Positions 7,140-14,271 of a DNA stretch of 16,052 bases are shown in pieces. Under the pieces are notes generated by a model that worked only from the letters and a program-made list of their open reading frames with translations, made no database searches and was not told where the DNA came from. Position numbers and translations under genes: made by a program. Positions within the stretch are counted from its first letter, which is position 1, and every line of letters begins with the position of its first letter. The DNA is taken from assembly GCA_051880035.1 (NCBI GenBank), contig JBJENE010000023.1, positions 1-16,052 on the forward strand, given 5' to 3'. This stretch comes from Eshraghiella sp051880035. GTDB lineage: Bacteria; Bacillota; Clostridia; Lachnospirales; Lachnospiraceae.

Positions 7140-8075
7140 TTATTCATGTAATCTTCTGATTACTTTATATACAACTGCATCCTCCATTACTGTAGGTGCC
7201 GTGTGTGCAAAAAACACCAATCCTTCTGTAGGCGAAATTACCTGACTGTCAACTTCACCACTGTATGGATTAATAATTTCTCCTATAATGTCTCCTCTGT
7301 ATACAGGTTCTCCCGGCTCTCTTAACCTTCTGTAAAGTCCCGCCGTTCCTGACTGAATGGAAACAAGGTCATCTTCATTAATAACTTCTGCTATATATCC
7401 GCTGTGATTATTGTATTTAATAATACCCATTCTTGTCAAAAATCTTAAGATAGATGCCACTGCCTGTCTGGCAGAAACATCGTCAATATAATCACTGCAC
7501 TGGGTATACAAAGAAAATGCACTTGTGCCGTCCATCTGCCAGTTGTAATTAAGTGTAGTCGTATCCATAGGCTTTGGCTTACGGATAACCACAAAAGGCA
7601 GACCAAACAGATTCGCAAGGCTTGGATTCTGGAATCCGGTCTCCATCATACGCACATGAGGGACAAATTTACCTGGCATATAGAAACTGGTAAGCTGGAT
7701 TCCGTAGGCATATCCTTTAATAATATTAAGTATTTCCGCTGCAATCTGCTGTGTCGTATCACCATTAATATATCCCGGAAATCTTCTGTTAATATCTGAA
7801 TCATCCAAAGGCCAGAATCTTCTGTCAATATTGGTAGCATACTGGTTAAGACATGGAATAACCATTATTTGTTTGTTGCTTGCAATTTGTCCGTGTTCTT
7901 CAAGTTTCTTAAGGGTTTTGATAATCTGTGAACAAATATATGTCTGTTGGTATTCATTCCCTCTTAAAGAACCTACAATACAGGCAGCCCTTTCACCGTG
8001 TCCGAATCTGAAACCTGTTATTTTAAATTCCTCGCGGTAAATTCCTTCAAGCGTATATAAGGTCTCCTTATACAT
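7140..8075 (-). CDS. M14 (AstE/AspA-like) paralogue, probably catalytically dead
   Basis: The 311-residue product is a clear homologue of its upstream neighbour and of the succinylglutamate desuccinylase/aspartoacylase branch of M14 metallopeptidases. It keeps the fold markers DSDINRRFPG (92-101) and a C-terminal barrel domain (about 222-311). The key residues are changed: the HxxE zinc motif reads RGNE (Arg38, Glu41 kept), the third zinc ligand is Thr129, and the catalytic Glu position reads Leu189/Tyr190. I infer no zinc-dependent hydrolysis. The start is ATG 8073-8075 because GGAGG lies 7 nt upstream, inside the 3' end of the preceding gene. The two genes overlap by 8 nt and are probably translationally coupled. 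It may be a regulatory or scaffolding partner. Confidence 0.85.
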   Translation of the reverse strand: MYKETLYTLEGIYREEFKITGFRFGHGERAACIVGSLRGNEYQQTYICSQIIKTLKKLEEHGQIASNKQIMVIPCLNQYATNIDRRFWPLDDSDINRRFPGYINGDTTQQIAAEILNIIKGYAYGIQLTSFYMPGKFVPHVRMMETGFQNPSLANLFGLPFVVIRKPKPMDTTTLNYNWQMDGTSAFSLYTQCSDYIDDVSARQAVASILRFLTRMGIIKYNNHSGYIAEVINEDDLVSIQSGTAGLYRRLREPGEPVYRGDIIGEIINPYSGEVDSQVISPTEGLVFFAHTAPTVMEDAVVYKVIRRLHE

Positions 8076-9021
8076 TGGAAACACCTCCTCCGCTTCCGCA
8101 TACGCGGGCCATAATTGCTCCTTTATACACAACGGGATGCTCCCTCAGTGTAAGCAGGAATCCGTCCTTAGGGGATATTATTTCTTCAAGAATCTCTCCC
8201 GTAAGAGGATTGACTATTTTACCGATATGACTTCCCTTCTTAATATGGACTCCCAAATCCTGAACCTCCAGAATAAAAAGTCCTGAACGGTTGGCATGTA
8301 TTGCAGATACATCACCCTTTTGGGCAACAATAGGTTCCTTCACATCCTCAACATCTCCATCCCATATACCCAGTTCTTTCATAAGTCTGAATATACCATC
8401 CAGGGTCTGTCTTGCATACTCTCTTGTAATTCTTGAGCCCGCTCCCATTTCAACAACTATGGACGGAACACCGAACATATTGAGGCAGTTAGCCAGTGAT
8501 GACTCCAGATATGCCGCTGATGACAATGCCCAGATAATGTCTGCATTGAGAAGTTTGGCATACGGAAGTAGCTGTTCATAAAACTCGGGACTCAGACGAA
8601 CCTGAGGAACTTCCTTGATAAAAATATTAGAAGAATGTACATCAACGCACATGTCACTTCCAATGATATCCTGTGTAATTTTGTATGCAATATGTTCTGC
8701 CATGGCACCGGAATCAGTTCCCGGAAATACACGGTTCATATCCAGGTCGTTCATTGGAATGCCACGGCTTCCGGTATCTATTCCCAAAGGATTAATGGAC
8801 GGATATACATCAACTATTCCCTTGAGATGCTCAGGTTCTTCCTTAATACGCTCAATTAGCTTATAACATACATATTGTCCGTTAAGCTCGTCTCCGTGGG
8901 TTCCGGTAACTATGGATATTCTCTTAGTATCTTTATCGATACTCTTAGGCTCCAACCGGTTTTTCTTTACCACAAGACATTCTTCAACGGGCATTTGTAA
9001 AGAAACTATTTCTTCAATCAT
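8068..9021 (-). CDS. M14 family zinc hydrolase, succinylglutamate desuccinylase/aspartoacylase-like
   Basis: The 317-residue product has the full metal and catalytic set of the AstE/AspA-type M14 family. Zinc ligands are His42 and Glu45 in THGDELNG and His129 in VDVHSS. The conserved Arg is in MNRVFPG (95-101) and the catalytic Glu is Glu191 in VVEMGAG. A C-terminal beta-barrel domain (about 230-310) follows, as in relatives. Family members cleave amide bonds of N-acyl amino acids or small peptides; the substrate here is unknown. No arginine-succinyltransferase pathway genes are nearby, so astE is not a safe name. Its ATG overlaps the helicase stop codon (TAATG), with AAGGAG 8 nt upstream, and its own 3' end contains the next gene's ribosome binding site. 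Confidence 0.88.
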   Translation of the reverse strand: MIEEIVSLQMPVEECLVVKKNRLEPKSIDKDTKRISIVTGTHGDELNGQYVCYKLIERIKEEPEHLKGIVDVYPSINPLGIDTGSRGIPMNDLDMNRVFPGTDSGAMAEHIAYKITQDIIGSDMCVDVHSSNIFIKEVPQVRLSPEFYEQLLPYAKLLNADIIWALSSAAYLESSLANCLNMFGVPSIVVEMGAGSRITREYARQTLDGIFRLMKELGIWDGDVEDVKEPIVAQKGDVSAIHANRSGLFILEVQDLGVHIKKGSHIGKIVNPLTGEILEEIISPKDGFLLTLREHPVVYKGAIMARVCGSGGGVSNV

Positions 9022-11465
9022 TATTGTTGCTCCTTTAATGTTCTCATATCACTCTGCGGACTGAAAACATTCTCCGTTACATTATAAAGCATCCTATTCC
9101 AAAAATCCAGTACTTCTTCCCCAACATTCTGATTTGTAATAACTTTGTAGTTACTCCATTCCGCCGGAAACAACTCAAGGTATTGTCTGGTAAGGAATCT
9201 GTCATCCAGAAGTGCGATTATTCCTTTGTCTTCATCAGTTCTTATTACTCTTCCCGCTGCCTGAAGAACTTTATTCATTCCGGGATATACATATGCATAT
9301 TCATATCCACACTGTTCTTTGTCATCATAATACATTCTCAGAAGCTGGCTTGCAGTATTAATTGACGGCAGTCCCGTTCCAACAATAATCACTCCGATAA
9401 GGCTGTCATTTTTTAAATCGATTCCTTCCGAGAAAACCCCTCCCAGAACACAAAATCCCAGTAATGTACTTTCCGATTCGTGCCGGCTAAACCTTTCAAG
9501 GAACATTTCCTTGTCTTCCTCCGTCATATTACAATGCTGCATAATGATTTCTATATTTTCATCTTCACAGTCAAAATCCGTCTCCATACTCTTATATACT
9601 TCTTCCATATATTTGTATGAAGGAAAAAAGACAATATAATTTCCCTTTCTTGAAGATATAATCTCCTTGATATAACTTTTTATTTTGGCATATTCCGTTT
9701 CATTCCTTCTGGTATAACGGCTTGTAACATCCTTGCCCACAAGGATAAGCCTTTTATCGGTATCGAAAGGCGAGTGTGCGTAGATTGCATAATCCTGTCT
9801 GTCTCCGCTTAACAGCTCCTTATAATAATTGATTGGAAGAAGAGTTGCGGAGAAAAATACTCCGTTACGCCCTTTGGAAAGCCGCTCTGAAATATTTCCG
9901 GATGGATTCACGCAAAACAGTCTCAGCATAAATCCATTATCCGTATGTTCATTATAGATAATATAGTTTTCATCATGTTCTTCGTACATCTGATTAAAGT
10001 GAGATACATCAAAGAAAAATTCCACAACTTCTTTCATGTAAGAAAAATCCCTATGATTCTCCGTAAACTTAGCCAGCTGTTCTCCCAGTCTTTCCATTTC
10101 CAGGGCAAAATCATCCACAGTATCTAACACCCGGTACTCATCTTCACACTCTCTTTTCATTGCAAGCATCTTACGGTTACATCGTTCCAATGATGAGACA
10201 AGACGCTTATCAAATCCTGCCACAAGTTTCTTGATTTCAAGAAACTGTTCCTTATAAATGACTGCACTGTACATTTCCCTTGCACGGTCCACAAGATTGT
10301 GAGCCTCATCAATAAGAAATACATATGAAGCTTTGGCTCCTTCCGAAAAAAATCTCTTAAGGAAAACATGCGGATCGAAGACATAATTATAATCGCATAT
10401 TACCCCATCCATCCAGTATGATATATCAAGACTTAATTCAAAAGGACATACCATATGCTTTCCTGCATATTCTTCTATGACTGCTCTGGAAATCACATCT
10501 TCATTGGTAATAATATCAAAAACAGCGTCGTTCACCCTGTCGAAATGCCCCTTTGCGTACGGACATGCAAGCGGATTACATTCCGGACCCGTATCAGACT
10601 CCAGAAGGCATATCTTATCCTTAGCTGTAATCGTAATTGTTTTCATGGCAAGCCCGCCATCCCTTAATACGGCAAATGCTTCCTCTGCCGCTGTCCGTGT
10701 AATTGTTTTGGCTGTAAGATAGAAAATCTTGTCCCCTATTCCTTCTCCCACTGCCATTACAGACGGATACACAGTTGAGATAGTCTTTCCGACTCCTGTC
10801 GGAGCCTGGATAAAAAGATTTCTCCCAAGCTTAATTGATTTATATACACTTACTGCCAGGTCTCTCTGGCCGTCTCTGTATTCAAAAGGGAATTTAAGCC
10901 CTGATATGGAAAGATTACGCTCGTTCTTATGTTCATAAAGAAAATCTCCCCATTTTCTCAGTTCGCCGATAAGTTCATCAAACCAATTTGACAGTTCTTC
11001 AAAGCTTAATATTTCCCTGAAAAATCTGGTATTATCCGTATCAAGATTAACATATGTCATTCTTATGCCTATCCGGTCAAGGTTATTTTGTAAAGCATAT
11101 ATGTACGCATAACACATAGCCTGCGCTCTGTGAACAGGTACGGCTTTGGTAAAAAATCTTACATCTCCATATGTTCCCTTAATCTCATCAATAGTCAGAA
11201 TCTCATCTTCCGAAAATATTCCGTCAGCTCTTCCTTCAATGACAATTATATATTTATCTGCCTCTATCCGGAGCTTAAGCGGTACTTCCGAAGCATAATC
11301 AGGTCCCATTGCTTTCTGTATGCGTCTGTGAGCCCTGCTTCCGGCTTCCATTGCGGTTTTCTCCGAAATTCCTCCGAATCTGCTGTCAAGATCCCCGCTC
11401 CTGCATAAAAATTCAACAAGATTTCGTACTGATAATTTTAATACATCATTAACGATATCAAACAT
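9021..11465 (-). CDS. PD-(D/E)XK nuclease/XPD-DinG-type iron-sulfur helicase fusion
   Basis: The 814-residue protein appears to join two activities. Residues 40-125 resemble a RecB/Cas4-like PD-(D/E)XK nuclease: Asp81 in EGRAD, Glu94 and Lys96 in IDEIKG, and Gln115 with YAY nearby. A superfamily 2 helicase of the XPD/DinG type follows. It has Walker A APTGVGKT (221-228), four cysteines placed as for an Fe-S cluster (286, 296, 301, 340), the DEAH box (386-389) and motif VI QAAGRVIRT from 735. Such helicases unwind 5' to 3' and act in repair of damaged or structured DNA. The nuclease residues are read by eye, so nuclease activity is an inference. It lies 52 nt after the DUF4130-type gene and overlaps the M14 start by 1 nt. 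Confidence 0.9.
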   Translation of the reverse strand: MFDIVNDVLKLSVRNLVEFLCRSGDLDSRFGGISEKTAMEAGSRAHRRIQKAMGPDYASEVPLKLRIEADKYIIVIEGRADGIFSEDEILTIDEIKGTYGDVRFFTKAVPVHRAQAMCYAYIYALQNNLDRIGIRMTYVNLDTDNTRFFREILSFEELSNWFDELIGELRKWGDFLYEHKNERNLSISGLKFPFEYRDGQRDLAVSVYKSIKLGRNLFIQAPTGVGKTISTVYPSVMAVGEGIGDKIFYLTAKTITRTAAEEAFAVLRDGGLAMKTITITAKDKICLLESDTGPECNPLACPYAKGHFDRVNDAVFDIITNEDVISRAVIEEYAGKHMVCPFELSLDISYWMDGVICDYNYVFDPHVFLKRFFSEGAKASYVFLIDEAHNLVDRAREMYSAVIYKEQFLEIKKLVAGFDKRLVSSLERCNRKMLAMKRECEDEYRVLDTVDDFALEMERLGEQLAKFTENHRDFSYMKEVVEFFFDVSHFNQMYEEHDENYIIYNEHTDNGFMLRLFCVNPSGNISERLSKGRNGVFFSATLLPINYYKELLSGDRQDYAIYAHSPFDTDKRLILVGKDVTSRYTRRNETEYAKIKSYIKEIISSRKGNYIVFFPSYKYMEEVYKSMETDFDCEDENIEIIMQHCNMTEEDKEMFLERFSRHESESTLLGFCVLGGVFSEGIDLKNDSLIGVIIVGTGLPSINTASQLLRMYYDDKEQCGYEYAYVYPGMNKVLQAAGRVIRTDEDKGIIALLDDRFLTRQYLELFPAEWSNYKVITNQNVGEEVLDFWNRMLYNVTENVFSPQSDMRTLKEQQ

Positions 11466-11517
11466 CTGTATATCTCCGGTCAGAAAATTCTATATGAATA
11501 TTATAACCCATTATTAT

Positions 11518-12261
11518 CTATTTGCGCAAATCCATATAATCACGGAATCTGAGCGGCATATTCTGCTGCTGAAGTTTTGGATTATGCCTGGCCTCAATGG
11601 CTATTGTCTTTTCAAATGTTTCCCACAATTCTATTATCTCTGTTTCGCTGTCTTCTATCTTAAGCTGCTCTATTATCTCCCGGTCAACCGATGTAATGAA
11701 ATAGTCCCGGCAGGAATAATGAACTGCCGCCTTATTCCTGTTCATATCAACAATCATAAAATTCTCACGCATGAATCTGTCGGAAAAGAAATCCGCCATC
11801 GGAATAAGAATATCATTATTGGGATTATACTTTGCCATCAGATATTTTCCCTGCTGTCTGAATCTTATAAATCCACGAAAATGCATAAGCTCACGTTTCA
11901 CATTCCTGTAAAGCTCAAAAACCTTCAGCACATAATGATTTTTAAGGTCATTTACCACATCTGCGCCTATCTTAATTCCTCTTCGAATAAACTGGAGTAC
12001 AGCATTACCTCTGTCAGGATCGGTTGAACAGCATGCAAAGAAAACCATTTCATAAGCATATGAGGAAATTCTTCTGATAACAGTCCGCCTCACCCTTTCT
12101 GCTTTGGAAAAGTCAGTCACCACCTCATGATATTCCCCGAAAAGAACCATATTATCATTGGGGGTTACAGAAATCTCCGAGGTCTTAATATCTATTTCCC
12201 ATGCGTCGAACACTGCCGTAAGAATTCCTTCCGGAGTCCCGTCACATTTACATATAACCAT
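11518..12261 (-). CDS. DUF4130/TIGR03915-type DNA metabolism protein, partner of radical SAM protein
   Basis: The 247-residue product matches the conserved partner of the adjacent radical SAM protein. Recognisable parts are the N-terminal DGTPEGILTAVFDAWE, RGIKIGADVVNDL near residue 100, FRGFIRFRQ (about 128-136) and the C-terminal NPKLQQQNMPLRFRDYM. In other genomes this domain is often fused to a uracil-DNA glycosylase-like domain; here it stands alone and no glycosylase gene is in the window. Its biochemical role is not established, and a place in DNA repair or base modification is inferred from linkage. The start lies 6 nt after the radical SAM stop codon, with AAAGGAG inside the end of that gene, so translation is likely coupled. 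Confidence 0.85.
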   Translation of the reverse strand: MVICKCDGTPEGILTAVFDAWEIDIKTSEISVTPNDNMVLFGEYHEVVTDFSKAERVRRTVIRRISSYAYEMVFFACCSTDPDRGNAVLQFIRRGIKIGADVVNDLKNHYVLKVFELYRNVKRELMHFRGFIRFRQQGKYLMAKYNPNNDILIPMADFFSDRFMRENFMIVDMNRNKAAVHYSCRDYFITSVDREIIEQLKIEDSETEIIELWETFEKTIAIEARHNPKLQQQNMPLRFRDYMDLRK

Positions 12262-12267
12262 TATGAG

Positions 12268-13716
12268 TCACACTCCTTTACCTGCAATTAAGCTGTTACC
12301 GTGCATTATTTCCTGCTTAACGGAGTCCGGTAAAATATCCTGATATGCATCACCGTCAAAAAAAGACAGTTGCCTGTATGTCAGTTCGCTTCCGATATGA
12401 TTTCTTATCCTGTTATCAGAATCCAGAAGATTTCGCACAATATAGTCTTCATCCAGTCTGGTACGATACATCATCCTGCCGCAGCATGTAATAAAATAAA
12501 GGGCACGTTTAAGAACAACTCCCATTTTCTTAATGTCCTCAAACCCAAGTACTGCCGTCTTTCTGGCTTTTACAATTCTCCTGGCCGAATTGGTACCAAT
12601 CCCCGGCACTTTAAGCAATGTATAATAATCCGCTTTATTAATCTCTACAGGAAAGATTTCAAGATGTCTGACTGCCCAGTCACATTTAGGATCAATAAGA
12701 ACATTAAAATTAGGCTTGTCCGGCGAAAGCAGATCCCCCGCAGTAAATCCGTAAAATCTTAAAAGCCAGTCTGCCTGATAAAGCCTGTGTTCACGGAGCA
12801 GAGGCGTACTTCCGTCAATCCCCGGCAATGTCTCATCTTTATTAACATTAACAAATGCAGAATAAAAAACACGCTTAAGATCATACTGCCTGTACAATGC
12901 TTCCGAAACCGTGATTATCTGGTAATCGCTTTCATCGGTGGCTCCAACTATCATCTGCGTACTTTGTCCGGCAGGTACAAAGCGGCTCTTGTCGGACCTG
13001 CGTACAGATAATTCCCTGCTCTCTGTCACTGCCGGCATGGTCTCTTTCATACCGATACGGTTCACAGACATGCTTCGTCTGTCCTCAAGCATAAGTCTGT
13101 CCCCTGTGATTCCCTGCTTAATCTGCTGCATGGGAGTAAGTATGGTCTTACGGCTTTTGTGAGGAGCCAGTGCTTTAAGTCCTTCTGTAGTAGGCAGTTC
13201 AAGATTCACACTCATCCTGTCCACATACCATCCGATAAGTTCTATAATCGCCGGGTCCGCCCCCGGGATTCCCTTTACATGTATATATCCTCCGAAATGA
13301 TATATTTCCCTAAGCATCTTCACAGTCTCATAAAGAAGTCCCATGGTATGGGTAGGATTCTTTACAACTCCCGAACTTAAAAATAAACCTTCTATATAAT
13401 TCCTCCTGTAAAATTCCATGGTAAGAGTACACACCTCCTCCGGGGTAAATGATGTTCTTACCACATCATTGGAAGCACGGTTCATACAGTATTTGCAGTC
13501 AAAAACACATTCATTGGAAAATAATATTTTAAGAAGGGAAATGCACCTTCCGTCGGCCGCAAAACTGTGGCATATCCCGCAATTAATTGTATTTCCTATT
13601 CCGCTGCCGTCGTTCCCCCTTTGGGAGCCGCTGGAGGTACATGCCACATCATATTTGGCAGCATCAGTTAAAATCTCAAGCTTCTGCATTATGGAAAGGT
13701 CTTCACAAATATGCAT
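12268..13716 (-). CDS. Putative DNA modification/repair radical SAM protein with HhH motif
   Basis: The 482-residue product carries the radical SAM [4Fe-4S] motif CX3CX2C (Cys70, Cys74, Cys77 in NECVFDCKYC). A Cys-rich segment GICHSFAADGRC (48-58) precedes it. The C-terminal half contains a helix-hairpin-helix DNA-binding motif around KVPGIGTNSARRIVKAR (369-385). This matches the TIGR03916 family, which occurs paired with the DUF4130-type gene seen next to it and is predicted to repair or modify DNA; its reaction is unknown. The start is ATG 13714-13716, with AAAGGAGG 5 nt upstream. The stretch 205-248 between QGIT and FVPAGQST looks longer than usual for the family, from memory. First gene of the minus-strand series, behind a promoter with LexA-like boxes. 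Confidence 0.9.
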   Translation of the reverse strand: MHICEDLSIMQKLEILTDAAKYDVACTSSGSQRGNDGSGIGNTINCGICHSFAADGRCISLLKILFSNECVFDCKYCMNRASNDVVRTSFTPEEVCTLTMEFYRRNYIEGLFLSSGVVKNPTHTMGLLYETVKMLREIYHFGGYIHVKGIPGADPAIIELIGWYVDRMSVNLELPTTEGLKALAPHKSRKTILTPMQQIKQGITGDRLMLEDRRSMSVNRIGMKETMPAVTESRELSVRRSDKSRFVPAGQSTQMIVGATDESDYQIITVSEALYRQYDLKRVFYSAFVNVNKDETLPGIDGSTPLLREHRLYQADWLLRFYGFTAGDLLSPDKPNFNVLIDPKCDWAVRHLEIFPVEINKADYYTLLKVPGIGTNSARRIVKARKTAVLGFEDIKKMGVVLKRALYFITCCGRMMYRTRLDEDYIVRNLLDSDNRIRNHIGSELTYRQLSFFDGDAYQDILPDSVKQEIMHGNSLIAGKGV

Positions 13717-13732
13717 ATAATCCTCCTTTACC

Positions 13733-13776
13733 AATCGAACATTTGTTTGTTTTTATTATAGCACATATGTTCGATT
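13733..13776 (-). promoter_or_regulatory. Paired LexA-like operator (SOS boxes)
   Basis: Two near-copies of the Gram-positive LexA box (core GAAC-N4-GTTC) face each other. The first is CGAACATTTGTTTG at 13736-13749 on the plus strand; the second is CGAACATATGTGCT on the minus strand at 13760-13773. Their outer halves form a perfect 10-bp inverted repeat, AATCGAACAT (13733-13742)/ATGTTCGATT (13767-13776). One box lies in the -35/-10 spacer, the other over the expected transcription start. That is the geometry of a repressor operator. Confidence 0.65.
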
Positions 13777-13782
13777 TGTAAA
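13755..13782 (-). promoter_or_regulatory. Promoter of the radical SAM/helicase operon
   Basis: On the minus strand TTTACA (13777-13782) and a consensus TATAAT (13755-13760) are 16 nt apart. The predicted start is near 13748, giving a leader of about 30 nt before the radical SAM start codon. Confidence 0.75.
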
Positions 13783-13814
13783 CAGGTATTTTCCGGAAAT
13801 GCAAATATTTTTCC

Positions 13815-13843
13815 TTGAAGTATACATGAAAGAATTATATATT
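13815..13843 (+). promoter_or_regulatory. Promoter of the small membrane-protein genes
   Basis: TTGAAG (13815-13820) and TATATT (13838-13843) are 17 nt apart on the plus strand, about 45 nt before the first gene's ATG. The sequence around the -10 is so AT-rich that TATAAT at 13843-13848 is an alternative. It diverges from the radical SAM promoter. Confidence 0.5.
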
Positions 13844-13886
13844 ATAATTATAAATCCGCTTTTTATGGCAAAGGAGGACCTTCTAT

Positions 13887-14219
13887 ATGGGAAAAATTAT
13901 TGGTACAATAGTTCTGGGTATAATAGCAGCCGCATGCTTCGTATTCAGCTTTCTTCAATTTAAAGAAAAAGGATTTTTATTTAATAATGCTTATATTTAC
14001 GCTTCCGAAAAAGAGCGCGAAACAATGAATAAAAAACCGTATTATAAGCAATCGGGAATAGTATTTGTGCTGATAGGAATTATTTTTCTGATTAATGCGG
14101 TTGACATGATGCTTCAAACAAAATGGTTATTCTATCTGATAATAGCAGTTGCCGTAATTACCGTATTCTATGCGGTTATTTCGTCGATTATAACAGACCA
14201 AAGAAAGAATAAAACATGA
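13887..14219 (+). CDS. Small membrane protein, DUF3784-like
   Basis: The 110-residue product has three predicted membrane helices (about 4-24, 55-73 and 80-102). The first loop contains KEKGFLFNNAYIYASEKERETM, which resembles the DUF3784 pattern of a short glycine-containing segment followed by a tyrosine and a charged turn. Function is unknown for this family. AAGGAGG (13871-13877) lies 9 nt before the ATG. It is first of four plus-strand genes and diverges from the radical SAM operon. Nothing in the protein suggests an enzyme. Confidence 0.65.
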   Translation: MGKIIGTIVLGIIAAACFVFSFLQFKEKGFLFNNAYIYASEKERETMNKKPYYKQSGIVFVLIGIIFLINAVDMMLQTKWLFYLIIAVAVITVFYAVISSIITDQRKNKT

Positions 14220-14271
14220 GTATAATGCGAGCCGGAAGGTTGACAAATAAGAAGTTTGCGAGGTGTTTTGA

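Noticed and set aside
11500..11529. Internal promoter before the helicase (TATAAT at 11500-11505, minus strand)
   Set aside because: The only -35 candidate is TTGCGC with an 18-nt spacer; too weak in AT-rich sequence to list as a feature.
11494..12027. Plus-strand open frame of 177 codons
   Set aside because: It is the antisense shadow of the DUF4130-type gene, which has a ribosome binding site and recognisable homology.
14221..14245. Promoter between the two small membrane-protein genes (TATAAT at 14221, TTGACA near 14240)
   Set aside because: The two hexamers are in the wrong order and neither has a suitable partner at 16-18 nt.
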